NCBI RefSeq assembly: GCF_007713685.1
Contig: NZ_VMRJ01000008.1
Span: 62,001 to 126,000, forward strand
DNA length: 64,000 nucleotides
Reading direction: 5' to 3'
Source: Hymenobacter setariae
Lineage (GTDB): Bacteria; Bacteroidota; Bacteroidia; Cytophagales; Hymenobacteraceae
The translations under genes and the position numbers were made by a program. The notes below the pieces were generated by a model. The model saw only the letters and a program-made list of their open reading frames with translations. It did not search any database and was not told where the DNA came from. Below, in pieces: positions 1 through 7,915 of the stretch (position 1 is its first letter; every line of letters begins with the position of its first letter).

Positions 1-139
1 AGTGCGCTGCGTCGATTTGCCGCCCGGCCGCTAGCTGCTGCCAGCCGACCTGCGCCAGGGTGGTGGCCGTCGCCTTATCAAAAATCGAAAAGGGAGCTTG
101 CAAGTACGCGTGGGCAAACGCGGGGGAAGAAACAGTCAT
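1..139 (-). CDS. Start of a further gene in the triceptide operon, cut by window edge
   Basis: An ATG at 139 opens a frame that runs without a stop to the window edge, 46 codons (it begins MTVSSPAFAHAYLQAP). It starts only 5 bases after the stop of the 2OG oxygenase gene and is read in the same direction, so it is probably the fourth gene of the peptide operon. Transport, protease or further tailoring would all fit that position, but nothing in the visible residues identifies a family. The competing plus-strand frame here (60 to 281) is judged a shadow because it crosses both this start and the oxygenase 3' end. Confidence 0.5.
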   Translation of the reverse strand, partial: MTVSSPAFAHAYLQAPFSIFDKATATTLAQVGWQQLAAGRQIDAAH

Positions 140-144
140 GGAAG

Positions 145-738
145 CTAAACGGCGGCCGACGCGAAGGTGTAAACCAACGTGTAGCGGCGGAAGGCGTAGA
201 CCGTGGACACGGCGTGATGCGAGTTTGGAGAGATGGCAAAAGCGAACGCCGAATTGCTTACCGGCAACACGAGCTGGCTAACATCCTCGGCATTGGCCGA
301 ATTGAATAACAGCAGGTAGCCCCCGTTGGCTTCGGTCCAGCCCTGGTTTACCTGTATAATCAGGCGGTGGCTTTCGGCCGGGCCGATGAAGTCGTTGTGC
401 ACCCCGATGCGCTGGCCGTCGGTCAGCTTGTGAATCGTCACGCCAACCAGCTCCAGGTCGCTGGCGTGAAAGGCGCTTTCCAGTTCAGCAATGGCCAAGC
501 GCGTTACCTCCCCTTCCACCAGGCAGCGCAAGTGCACCGGCAACTCGATGTGCAGCAAACTGAACTCGTACTGCTCGTAGAAGTCAGTGGTAGTAAGCTC
601 CCAAGTGGCCGCATCTTCCAGCCACTCATACAGACCGCGCTCCAGCGCCGGGGCCAGCACCGCAGACGCGCAGAAGTGCGGAAACGGCTGGGTTTCAAAC
701 CGACTGGCCGAGAAGTCAAGCAGATTGGCTGAGCGCAT
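145..738 (-). CDS. yhhC: 2OG-Fe(II) oxygenase of a cyclophane peptide (triceptide) locus, YhhC-like
   Basis: 197 residues. The middle carries an H-x-D iron-binding pair in IGVHNDF, and the C-terminal third has a distal His (NSHHAVS) followed by an Arg-rich strand (AFRRYTLVYTF), the usual prolyl-hydroxylase-like facial triad plus 2-oxoglutarate-binding Arg. The family uses Fe(II), O2 and 2-oxoglutarate to hydroxylate a substrate, and in YhhC-type loci it is expected to act on the radical SAM product. The gene start overlaps the end of the radical SAM maturase by 23 bases, suggesting coupled translation, and the next gene begins 5 bases after its stop. The family call is firm; action on the neighbouring peptide is inferred from context. 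Confidence 0.75.
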   Translation of the reverse strand: MRSANLLDFSASRFETQPFPHFCASAVLAPALERGLYEWLEDAATWELTTTDFYEQYEFSLLHIELPVHLRCLVEGEVTRLAIAELESAFHASDLELVGVTIHKLTDGQRIGVHNDFIGPAESHRLIIQVNQGWTEANGGYLLLFNSANAEDVSQLVLPVSNSAFAFAISPNSHHAVSTVYAFRRYTLVYTFASAAV

Positions 739-1879
739 AGTCCAGGGAATAAGCGCCGAGCATACGGCGCATGGCCGCTACCAGATGCAACTGGTCGGCG
801 CAGTAAACGGAAGGGTTATCGAACCCGTTATCGGGGTGGTAGCGGTGCAGAATCATCCCTCCACCGCACACATTCAGGGCCGGGCAGGCCAGGCACTTGG
901 CGCTGGTAGGCTGCTGCATGGCCCGGTAATGAGTGAATTCGGCTGATTCCAGGAAGGCCAACAAGTTCGTATCCCGAATAGTACGAGGCTGGGCAAACTG
1001 GTCGGCCCCGTTATAGGTGCTTTTCAGCGTGTCATTTTTCATGAGCGTCCCGTCCGTATCGATAATCAAAATACCGAAATCGGTCAGGCCCAGCCCTTCT
1101 TTCGACACGCTACCGCCCAGTAGTACCTTCAGCATGTCATCGAGTACCCGGATGGGTAGCGGATTAGGGTCGGCGGCATAGGCCGTGAGCAGTCCGACCA
1201 TCCAGCGGCCGTACTCCAGCGAGTGCAGGCTGGTCTTGCCTTCGGGCAGCTTCGAATGGTTGCCGTCGCGGTATAAAAAGTCGACGCTGGGGGCCCCTAC
1301 CGACTTGAAAAACTCGTACACCTCCGCGGGGTCAGAGGTGGGGTCGATAACTGCCAGCAGTCCGGCATTAAGGAAGTCCGCTGCCGGATGCGCCTTCAGG
1401 CGGGCAATACCGGCCATCACCTGCGCAAAGGTGCCGCCGCCGCCGTGCGTGAGGCGAAACCGGTCGTGCACTGCGGCGGGGCCATCCAGGCTTACGGCCA
1501 CGCTCACGTGGTGCGCGGCACAGCAATCCAGTAACTCTTCCGACAGCAGGATACCATTCGTTTGCAAGCTGATAGGGTACGTGACCGGCAGCACGGCCCG
1601 CAGCTGTCTTAGCAGCTCGTGCAGGCGGCGGGAGCCGAGCAGCAGGGGCTCTCCACCGTGCAGTACCACGCTGAATGGCGTGAGCTGGTGCTGGGCGAGC
1701 GCTCCCAGCTCCGTACAGATGGCCGCCACCGTTTCGGGGGCCATGAGCTTCGACTGCCGCGCCCAGTTGTCGTCGCCCATGTTGTACACGTAGCAGTAGC
1801 TGCAATTGATGTTGCAGCGGCTGGCTACCTTGATGAGTACCGTGTCGAGCACCGCCCCCAGTACCGGGCTAGCGGCCAC
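716..1879 (-). CDS. yhhB: Radical SAM/SPASM cyclophane-forming peptide maturase, YhhB-like
   Basis: 387 residues from a GTG start at 1879. The radical SAM cluster motif CxxxCxxC is at residues 22 to 29 (RCNINCSYCYVYN), followed by an HGGEPLL strand that contacts SAM and, near the C terminus, a Cys-rich SPASM-like region (CLACPALNVCGGG, later YCAD) for auxiliary iron-sulfur clusters. This layout is that of triceptide maturases, which join an aromatic ring carbon to the beta carbon of the residue two places on. The GTG lies inside the last codons of the precursor gene (11-base overlap), so translation is probably coupled. The substrate is inferred to be that adjacent peptide with Tyr/His-Asn-Arg triplets. 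The YhhB name rests on the precursor motif and the oxygenase partner. Confidence 0.8.
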   Translation of the reverse strand: MAASPVLGAVLDTVLIKVASRCNINCSYCYVYNMGDDNWARQSKLMAPETVAAICTELGALAQHQLTPFSVVLHGGEPLLLGSRRLHELLRQLRAVLPVTYPISLQTNGILLSEELLDCCAAHHVSVAVSLDGPAAVHDRFRLTHGGGGTFAQVMAGIARLKAHPAADFLNAGLLAVIDPTSDPAEVYEFFKSVGAPSVDFLYRDGNHSKLPEGKTSLHSLEYGRWMVGLLTAYAADPNPLPIRVLDDMLKVLLGGSVSKEGLGLTDFGILIIDTDGTLMKNDTLKSTYNGADQFAQPRTIRDTNLLAFLESAEFTHYRAMQQPTSAKCLACPALNVCGGGMILHRYHPDNGFDNPSVYCADQLHLVAAMRRMLGAYSLDYALSQSA

Positions 1880-2063
1880 GGTTGTGCCGGTTGTGCGTCC
1901 GGTTGTAGGCAGTCAGCGTGGACTGCGCTTCGTGCTTTACCTCCTGTATCAAGCGAGCCAGCAGCGCGTTAGGTACTTGCTGGGCAGAAATAACCAGCGT
2001 TTCTTCCAAAGCGCTAATAGGCTGATGCAGGGAGGTAGGCGGCAGCGAAAGGGATTGATTCAT
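1869..2063 (-). CDS. yhhA: Triceptide precursor peptide with Y/H-Asn-Arg core, YhhA-like
   Basis: 64 residues if translated from the ATG at 2063. An ATG at 2093 would add 10 basic residues, but it overlaps a TAnnTTTG box at 2091-2098 and so probably lies upstream of the transcript start. The first 50 residues look like a leader (PISALEETLVISAQQVPNAL). The C terminus is the core, YNRTHNRHNRGR, with three spaced triplets: Tyr53-Asn-Arg, His57-Asn-Arg and His60-Asn-Arg. Ring residue, any residue, then Arg or Asn is the recognition pattern of three-residue cyclophane enzymes, and Tyr/His/His gives the Yhh name. Its stop overlaps the maturase start. Up to three cyclophanes are possible; that is inference. 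Confidence 0.75.
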   Translation of the reverse strand: MNQSLSLPPTSLHQPISALEETLVISAQQVPNALLARLIQEVKHEAQSTLTAYNRTHNRHNRGR

Positions 2064-2090
2064 AGAGCGTCGGCGGACTTTTTTATCGGG

Positions 2091-2098
2091 CAAAGGTA
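2091..2098 (-). promoter_or_regulatory. Candidate Bacteroidota -7 box of the triceptide operon
   Basis: Read leftward the bases are TACCTTTG, a match to TAnnTTTG. No clear TTG is seen 19 to 21 bases upstream, so this is a partial promoter. A start about 7 bases on would place transcription near 2084 and favour the ATG at 2063 for the precursor. Confidence 0.4.
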
Positions 2099-2303
2099 AG
2101 CGTAAAAATAGGAGCCATCTGAATTATAAATAAAGTGCTAACTATTAGATATTTAACCCGATGTGTTGACGCGGTAGTAAGACGTGCCTCCATTGTGCAC
2201 GTGTCGAATATTTCATTGATTTTCAAGGAAATAAATAGCCCTAAAAGCATGTCCTACACTGCGTTCTATCTTCAAAAATAGCGACAGACTTAGTGCGTTA
2301 TAA

Positions 2304-2837
2304 TTACCCGCCGGGTGCTGGGCTGCATAATCGTAAGCTTAACCCCGAATTAGAACCAGCGGGAATGCTCGGTCCTCGATGCTGACCATTGGGGCTGTGC
2401 CGAAATAACAGCAACGCCCGGCTCGGCTCGTGTCGCTGGCCTTCGACCAGCTTAGATGCCGGCCGCACAGTGGCCCCCTCCTTTGCCCGGTACACTTCGA
2501 CCTGGCAGCCTTCCTGAATGGCGCGGTGGCACACGCCCCGCATGTAAAACGTATTAAATTCCCCCTCCGCAAAGGTACGGGCAGCGTTGGCGGGCACCCG
2601 GCGCGTGCTCGTGCCATACGGCTCGCGCTCCGCGAAGCACTGCTGCTGGTGCAGCGCAGCAGCTAGGCTATCTTCGCTACCGGTACGCACGGCTTCGCGC
2701 AGCAGGTCTGGGTAGCGCTCCCGGCCTTGCGCCGTAAAGCGTTGGCTCAAGTGCAGCTGGCTGGTCTTGATGGCCTGCTCTACTTCGATAAGCATGTAGC
2801 GGCGCGTCGTCTCGTCTAGATTTTCAAAGCGGAACAT
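2304..2837 (-). CDS. Conserved hypothetical protein
   Basis: 177 residues, soluble, no membrane segment. It opens MFRFENLDETTRRYML and ends with a Gly/Ser/Asn turn (IPAGSNSGLSLRL), both of which I associate with a widespread uncharacterised family; a middle stretch (AEGEFNTFYMRGVCHRAI) looks like its conserved core. It has no catalytic motif I can name. It is divergent from the DUF2235 gene with about 50 bases between starts, so the two may share a regulatory region. No function is proposed. Confidence 0.65.
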   Translation of the reverse strand: MFRFENLDETTRRYMLIEVEQAIKTSQLHLSQRFTAQGRERYPDLLREAVRTGSEDSLAAALHQQQCFAEREPYGTSTRRVPANAARTFAEGEFNTFYMRGVCHRAIQEGCQVEVYRAKEGATVRPASKLVEGQRHEPSRALLLFRHSPNGQHRGPSIPAGSNSGLSLRLCSPAPGG

Positions 2838-2887
2838 CCTGATTACTTTCTTTAGTAGTGGCTAACTGGCGGAAGCCAACTTTCTCC

Positions 2888-3910
2888 ATGAGCAAACGCC
2901 TGATTGTGCTGTGTGATGGCACCTGGAACAAAGCCGAAAACCTGGACCGGCGCAAGCGGAAGCCTACCAACGTAGTGAAAATGGTGCGGGCCATTCAGCC
3001 AGTGGCGCCGGATGGCACCGTGCAAGTTACCTACTACGACGAAGGCGTAGGTAATAATCCCGGCTTCGACCGCTGGCTGGGGGGCGGGGTCGGCGCGGGG
3101 CTGGACCGTAACATCCGGGAGGCCTACCGCTTTCTGCTTTATAACTACGCGCCGGGCGATACGGTGTTCTTCTTCGGCTTTAGTCGGGGAGCCTACACGG
3201 TGCGCAGCCTGGCCGGTTTTATTCAACACCTGGGGCTGCTACCCAAGACGCATGATTTCTTCGTGCCGGAGGCCTATGCCCTCTACCGTCAGCGTCCACC
3301 CGCCGAGGCCGACCAAACCGCCTGGCAGCAACGGGTAGCCGCTTTTCGAGCCAAGCATGAGGCCCGCACCATTGCCATTGACTTCGTGGGCGTGTGGGAT
3401 ACAGTGGGGGCGCTGGGCTTGCCGCTCAGCCTGTTTACGCTCTTCAACCGCCGGCGCTACCAGTTTCACGATGCCCGCCTCAGTCCGATTATTCGCCACG
3501 CGTACCATGCCCTGGCCATTGATGAGCAGCGCCGCACGTTTCAGCCGTCGCTCTGGGAAAATCCGGCTTCCGACCAGGTGCTGGAGCAGCGCTGGTTTGC
3601 CGGGGTGCACACCAACGTGGGCGGCGGCTATGAGCACGACGGGCTGGCCAACTGCTCGCTGCACTGGATGAAGGAAAAAGCGGTGGCCCTGGGCCTGGGC
3701 GTGGATGAAAAATTTCTCGGCTTCTACCGGCCCTGGTTTGGCGACGAGCTGCGCAATTCCATGACTTGGTTTTACCGCCTGTTGGGCCGGCAGCTACGGC
3801 CTATCAGCGTGGGCCATACTACCCACGAAAGTGTGGACCAGAGCGTGCGACGTCGCCAGCAGCACGCGGCCGCCGCTTACCAGCCGGCAAACGTACCCCC
3901 GGTTGCTTAG
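2888..3910 (+). CDS. DUF2235 family alpha/beta hydrolase
   Basis: 340 residues from the ATG at 2888; an earlier in-frame ATG at 2858 adds ten residues unlike the family start, whereas MSKRLIVLCDGTWN at 2888 matches it. The nucleophile elbow is GFSRGAY with the catalytic Ser, followed by a DTVGALG acid loop and the family's late VHTNVGGGYEHD stretch with the likely catalytic His. DUF2235 proteins are lipase-like hydrolases; some relatives are phospholipase effectors of type VI secretion, but no secretion gene or immunity gene is visible here, so the role in this cell is open. The downstream Septu-like pair starts 150 bases later. Confidence 0.85.
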   Translation: MSKRLIVLCDGTWNKAENLDRRKRKPTNVVKMVRAIQPVAPDGTVQVTYYDEGVGNNPGFDRWLGGGVGAGLDRNIREAYRFLLYNYAPGDTVFFFGFSRGAYTVRSLAGFIQHLGLLPKTHDFFVPEAYALYRQRPPAEADQTAWQQRVAAFRAKHEARTIAIDFVGVWDTVGALGLPLSLFTLFNRRRYQFHDARLSPIIRHAYHALAIDEQRRTFQPSLWENPASDQVLEQRWFAGVHTNVGGGYEHDGLANCSLHWMKEKAVALGLGVDEKFLGFYRPWFGDELRNSMTWFYRLLGRQLRPISVGHTTHESVDQSVRRRQQHAAAAYQPANVPPVA

Positions 3911-4061
3911 CCTCCGCACGACGCTTAGGCTGAACGCCCGCTGCTGGCGGCGCTTAGCTTAAGCTGGCGATGGGGGCACCCTGGCGGCGGGGTGCTTGCG
4001 CGCTTGCCTATTTTTCTGCGGTTAGCTTTAGCTTGCCATCGTACCCGTTTTTGCCTTACCC

Positions 4062-5324
4062 ATGTTCCTGCGCCAGCTCACGCTACACAACTTCAAATGC
4101 CTCACTAAACTGGAGCTGGACTTTAGCGCGACGCCTACCCAGAACCGGCAATGGACGCTGTTGCTGGGAGAAAACGGTACCGGCAAAAGCAACCTGCTAA
4201 AAGCGATTGCCCTGATTACCTGCGGCAGCAACGCGCTGGGTGAAATCATCGGTAACACGGACAGCTGGATTACGCTGGGGAAGTCCTCCTGCACCATTGA
4301 GGCCTGCCTGACCACCAAGAAGGGCGAGGAGCGCGAGCTAGCCCTGAAAATCAAGCGTGGGGACTCACTTTCGCGTCTGATTGCCAGCAATAAGAAAGCG
4401 TTGCAGCTTATTGACGATGCCATTGACAATGCCGAGCGCAACTACTTTACCGTGGGGTACGGGGCCAGTCGGCGGTTGGTGAGTGAAGCCGGCAGTACGG
4501 CCGGTTATGCCGAGGCCGGTCGGTACGGTAGCCGGGTCGGTAATATTCGCAACCTGTTTGACGCGGGAGCAACCCTGCATCCGCTGGCTACGTGGATTAT
4601 GGACCTCGACTACCGGGGCGGCAAAAATGGCTTGAACGTGATACGGGAGGCCCTGAACAGCTTTCTGCCCGGTATCTCGTTTCATTCCATCGACAAGCGC
4701 CAGAAGCAGGTGCTGTTCGAAACCAATGACGGGCTGATGCCGCTGGAACAGCTCAGCGACGGCTACCAAAACATGGCCGCGTGGATTGGCGACCTCTTGT
4801 TTCGCATCACCGAAACCTTTCAGGACCACCGCCGCCCCCTGCACGCCCGCGGCCTGCTGCTGCTCGATGAAATCGACCTGCACCTGCACCCAAAATGGCA
4901 GCGCTTACTCTACGATTTTGTGAGCGCTAAGCTGCCCAATTTCCAAGTAGTAGCGACAACCCATTCCGCCCTAACCGCGCAACAGGCCCAGGAGGGCGAG
5001 TTATTTGCCTTGCGCCGCAATGCGCGCCAAGCGGTAGAAGTGATACCCTTCCTTGGCTCACCGCAGCAGCTGCTGATTAATCAATTGCTGATGTCGCCCG
5101 TGTTTGGCCTGGCTACCGATGAGAGCCTGGAGGTAGAAACGGCCAAGCAGCAGTACGCCGCGCTCAAGGCCCAGGGGAAGCGCATTTCCCCCGAAGAGCA
5201 GCGCGAGCTAACGCGCGTGCAAGCTAAACTGGCGGCGAACCTGCCCCAGCGCACTACCCCGCTGGTAAGCGACCCGGAGATGGCGCTCCTCCAGCGCATC
5301 GAGGAAAGCCTGAATGCCCGCTAA
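4062..5324 (+). CDS. ptuA: AAA ATPase of a Septu-like defence pair (PtuA-like)
   Basis: 420 residues. An SMC/ABC-like ATPase: Walker A GENGTGKSN at 36-44, a signature-like LSDGYQNMAAW in the second half, Walker B LLLDEIDLHLHP near 266-278 and an H-loop THSALTA near 300. The gene ends 3 bases before an HNH nuclease gene, the arrangement of Septu type I (PtuA ATPase plus PtuB nuclease), where the ATPase forms a complex with and controls the nuclease during phage infection. Single ATPase-HNH pairs also occur in retron and other systems, but no reverse transcriptase is nearby. Family is clear; Septu membership is a context-based inference. Confidence 0.75.
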   Translation: MFLRQLTLHNFKCLTKLELDFSATPTQNRQWTLLLGENGTGKSNLLKAIALITCGSNALGEIIGNTDSWITLGKSSCTIEACLTTKKGEERELALKIKRGDSLSRLIASNKKALQLIDDAIDNAERNYFTVGYGASRRLVSEAGSTAGYAEAGRYGSRVGNIRNLFDAGATLHPLATWIMDLDYRGGKNGLNVIREALNSFLPGISFHSIDKRQKQVLFETNDGLMPLEQLSDGYQNMAAWIGDLLFRITETFQDHRRPLHARGLLLLDEIDLHLHPKWQRLLYDFVSAKLPNFQVVATTHSALTAQQAQEGELFALRRNARQAVEVIPFLGSPQQLLINQLLMSPVFGLATDESLEVETAKQQYAALKAQGKRISPEEQRELTRVQAKLAANLPQRTTPLVSDPEMALLQRIEESLNAR

Positions 5325-5327
5325 GCT

Positions 5328-6170
5328 ATGATTCCGTTAGAGCGAGAGCGTTCCGCCCAGGCCGTTGCGGCCAAGTACCGGGGCAAGGGCAAGCACGCCC
5401 GCGACCTGGAGCTGCTGCAAATTCAACGTGATATTCTACGTGGCACCCTAACGCAGCACAGCTTCCGGGCCGCGTTTTGGAAGGAGGCTAAAACCCAGCT
5501 CAGGAAGGAAAGCGCGGATAAGTGCGCCTACTGCGAGGCCACCACGGCTATCGTAGCGCACGGCGACGTGGAGCACTTCCGACCAAAAAGTGTATATTGG
5601 TGGCTAGCCTATACGTACGATAATTATCTGTACGCTTGTCAGATTTGCAATCAATCGTACAAGAATGATGCGTTTCCCACGGCTGGGCCAGCGCCCCTGG
5701 CCGCGCCGGTAGTTGACGCCCAGGCTACCGACGCTGACCTGCAGCAACTGGTGGGGCGGCTATCTCCCGACCCCCTGGCCACGACCGCTGGATATGAGCT
5801 GACGCATTACGAGCAGGAACACCAGCGGGAGCAGGCCCTGTTACTCAACCCTTACCTCGATGACCCAACCCAGTACTTTGCCTACGAGGCCGACGAGGTA
5901 ACCCAAGAAGTAACGTTGGTAGCGGCCCATCCGGCGGCCAGCGCCTACGTAACGGCTGCGGAGCAATACTACGGCCTAAACCGGGTCGAGCTCAAGACGC
6001 TGCGCTATAAAATTTACAAGGCGTTTCGCCTGTTGCAGCGAGCCTTGCTTGCCGTACCCGAAGCTGACTTACGAGCGGATATCACGCAGCAGCTTCAGGA
6101 AATGCAGGCGGCCGACTATCTATTTGCCGGCATGAACCGCTATTTTGCCAGGCAGTCACTATCAGCTTGA
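5328..6170 (+). CDS. ptuB: HNH endonuclease of a Septu-like pair (PtuB-like)
   Basis: 280 residues. Zinc Cys pair CAYC at 66-69, then VEHFRPK (residues 81-87) with the catalytic His, and a second pair CQICN at 104-108 followed by Asn and Asp residues. This CxxC...HxRPK...CxxCN pattern is that of the HNH nucleases partnered with PtuA-type ATPases. Expected to cut or nick nucleic acid once released or activated by the ATPase. Translation is probably coupled to the upstream gene because only 3 bases separate them. The gene is convergent with the CBASS effector, 58 bases away. Confidence 0.75.
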   Translation: MIPLERERSAQAVAAKYRGKGKHARDLELLQIQRDILRGTLTQHSFRAAFWKEAKTQLRKESADKCAYCEATTAIVAHGDVEHFRPKSVYWWLAYTYDNYLYACQICNQSYKNDAFPTAGPAPLAAPVVDAQATDADLQQLVGRLSPDPLATTAGYELTHYEQEHQREQALLLNPYLDDPTQYFAYEADEVTQEVTLVAAHPAASAYVTAAEQYYGLNRVELKTLRYKIYKAFRLLQRALLAVPEADLRADITQQLQEMQAADYLFAGMNRYFARQSLSA

Positions 6171-6228
6171 TGTAGGTAAGGACCACGTGGTGAAGAACAG
6201 GAACGACTTTTTCTGCAGTAGCCGCCAA

Positions 6229-7440
6229 TTAGCGAGGTGAATTAAGGCGCAGGGCCGGGCTGAATTCGCGGGGCTGGCGGTCGTACAAAATCATTTCCGG
6301 CTGCACGTCGGGCAGCAGGTCAGCCCCGAGCAATAAGGCTACCCCGGCCGGTACGGCCGCAAACAGGTGCACGGCGCGGGCAAGCTTATAGTGGGCTTCC
6401 AAGTGAGCCAACACCTGTCGGTAGCACCGCCGGAATGCTTGCAGGCAAGCCTCCGAGAGCAGCGCATCGGGCTGCGGGTCGCAGCCAATGGGTTTGATTC
6501 CGACAACATAGTACCGCTCGTCAATCAGGGTGGGTAGCTCGGCCAGCTGGATGGTGCCGCTGATGTTGAGCACCAGCGCTACGCACTGCGCATCGGTGCC
6601 AGCTTGTAGGCAAACCCATTCGAAGCCTCTCGGCTCAGCAGCCGTGAGCCAGTGCCAGGGCTTGTCGTCGGTGCGTCGCCGCTGGAAAAGCGTAGTGGCA
6701 ACCTTGTTACCCAGGGCGAAGCCAAAGTAGGCCAGCACGGGGATGCGGGCAAAGCCGAAAACAGATAAATGGTCTAGTTCGCCACGCTCAATACCGGTGC
6801 GGATTTGCGTCAGCGCCGTCTGCATTTGGTACTGCACACTAGTCCAGTACTGCGGGTTGTGCTCCGGCTCGCCCAGCCTGGTCAGGTCTATTTCCACCTC
6901 CTGCCGGCCGTACACCAACGGAAAAAAGGCAAAGCGCGGGGTGGAGTGATGCAGCGTGGCACTATTGCACTCGCTGGTAGTTATCTGCACTGCCTGCCCC
7001 CGAATAAGCCCGACCAGGCGCACAATGCAGGTGCGGTGGCTCTGCGGCAGCCCCGTCACGTGCGCGATGTGTGCCTCGCGGTCTCTTTTCCAGTCCCGCA
7101 GCCACTGCACGGTAAAATCCTTGCGCGTGGCCCCAGCATCGATGATGCTATGGCAGCCGGAGCAGAGCAGCAAAAAATTATCGGCCTCGTCGCGCAGTTC
7201 CTTCGGCAGCTCAAAATCCGACCGGGGCGATGTCTTATCCAGGCTTTGGCCCACGATATGGGCCATTTCCCCGATGTTAAACGCATACTCCCCCAGTTCT
7301 CGGCTCATAGTCAGCTCTTTGCTGCACAGCAGGCAGCGGCCGGCGGCGCGGGCGTAGATAGCGCGCACCACTTCTGGTTTCGGTTTTTGCCGCTGCGCCT
7401 TTTTCGGTGGCTTAGCTACCAGTTCTTCCGTGTGTTTCAT
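6229..7440 (-). CDS. cap5: CBASS effector: HNH endonuclease fused to SAVED domain (Cap5-like)
   Basis: 403 residues from the ATG at 7440; the longer frame (to 7515) lies inside the upstream gene. Residues 30-105 form an HNH nuclease: CLLC at 36-39, EMAHIVG with His61, DNFLLLC with Asn88, and CSGCH at 93-97. Residues about 180-400 resemble a SAVED domain, the sensor that binds cyclic oligonucleotides and drives effector oligomers. Cap5 proteins with this order degrade double-stranded DNA on binding the signal. The start overlaps the stop of the E2-like gene (ATGA), and the CD-NTase is two genes upstream, so the three form one operon. The identity of the activating nucleotide cannot be read from sequence. 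Confidence 0.85.
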   Translation of the reverse strand: MKHTEELVAKPPKKAQRQKPKPEVVRAIYARAAGRCLLCSKELTMSRELGEYAFNIGEMAHIVGQSLDKTSPRSDFELPKELRDEADNFLLLCSGCHSIIDAGATRKDFTVQWLRDWKRDREAHIAHVTGLPQSHRTCIVRLVGLIRGQAVQITTSECNSATLHHSTPRFAFFPLVYGRQEVEIDLTRLGEPEHNPQYWTSVQYQMQTALTQIRTGIERGELDHLSVFGFARIPVLAYFGFALGNKVATTLFQRRRTDDKPWHWLTAAEPRGFEWVCLQAGTDAQCVALVLNISGTIQLAELPTLIDERYYVVGIKPIGCDPQPDALLSEACLQAFRRCYRQVLAHLEAHYKLARAVHLFAAVPAGVALLLGADLLPDVQPEMILYDRQPREFSPALRLNSPR

Positions 7441-7904
7441 GCTAAGCGACGTAAAATGGTGCGACTGAAAGTGCGCGCCGGGCGGGGGGTAGGGTGCGTG
7501 CCGCCTCCTTGCCACTCACCCGTGATTACCCAATCTTCGAAATAAAGCAGCCACAGCGTGGCCCAGGGTAATAACGTGCGCGATAAGCGCAGCTGCGGAC
7601 GCCACTCGTGCTGCTTGGGGGTGTACAGGCACAACCGCTCCGTTTTCTGACAGTAGAGGTGTTCAATGCGCCGGCCCGGGGCTAGTTGCTTCAGTGAAGG
7701 GCCCAGCACGTGGACCTGCGGCTCGTGGGCCAGGGAAGGGTAGCTCACCTGCACCACGTAGCGCCGGCCCAATGCCGTGGGCTGCAGCGGCCCTGTCCAC
7801 CGCAGCCCGTGCTGGTCAAGCTGCGCTTCGCCTTCCGGCCAGTCCACCCGCAACGCGGCATACTGCTGCGCCAGCGTCAAGGGTCGTATTCCTTGGTAAG
7901 CCAT
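7437..7904 (-). CDS. E2-like protein of a short type II CBASS operon
   Basis: 155 residues. Pattern EHLYCQKTERLCLY with Cys85 and Cys92, then LPWATLWLLYFEDWVITGEWQGG. A His-Leu-Tyr strand, a Cys in an LCLY strand and the Trp-rich ITGEW-GGG end recur in the standalone E2-like proteins of short type II CBASS. These are thought to conjugate or cap the CD-NTase and so raise its activity, as the E1-E2 protein Cap2 does in longer operons. Cys92 is the better candidate for the active site. There is no E1 or JAB protease gene beside it, consistent with the short type. It starts 12 bases after the CD-NTase stop and overlaps the effector start by four bases. Confidence 0.7.
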   Translation of the reverse strand: MAYQGIRPLTLAQQYAALRVDWPEGEAQLDQHGLRWTGPLQPTALGRRYVVQVSYPSLAHEPQVHVLGPSLKQLAPGRRIEHLYCQKTERLCLYTPKQHEWRPQLRLSRTLLPWATLWLLYFEDWVITGEWQGGGTHPTPRPARTFSRTILRRLA

Positions 7905-7915
7905 GCGTAGGTGAA

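Noticed and set aside
60..281. Plus-strand frame of 73 residues at the left edge
   Set aside because: It is the antisense of the oxygenase 3' end and of the next gene's start, and its product (Arg/Cys-rich) has no protein character.
4062..6170. The ATPase-HNH pair as part of a retron
   Set aside because: Similar pairs occur in retron Ec78-type systems, but there is no reverse transcriptase or msr/msd-like RNA next to it.
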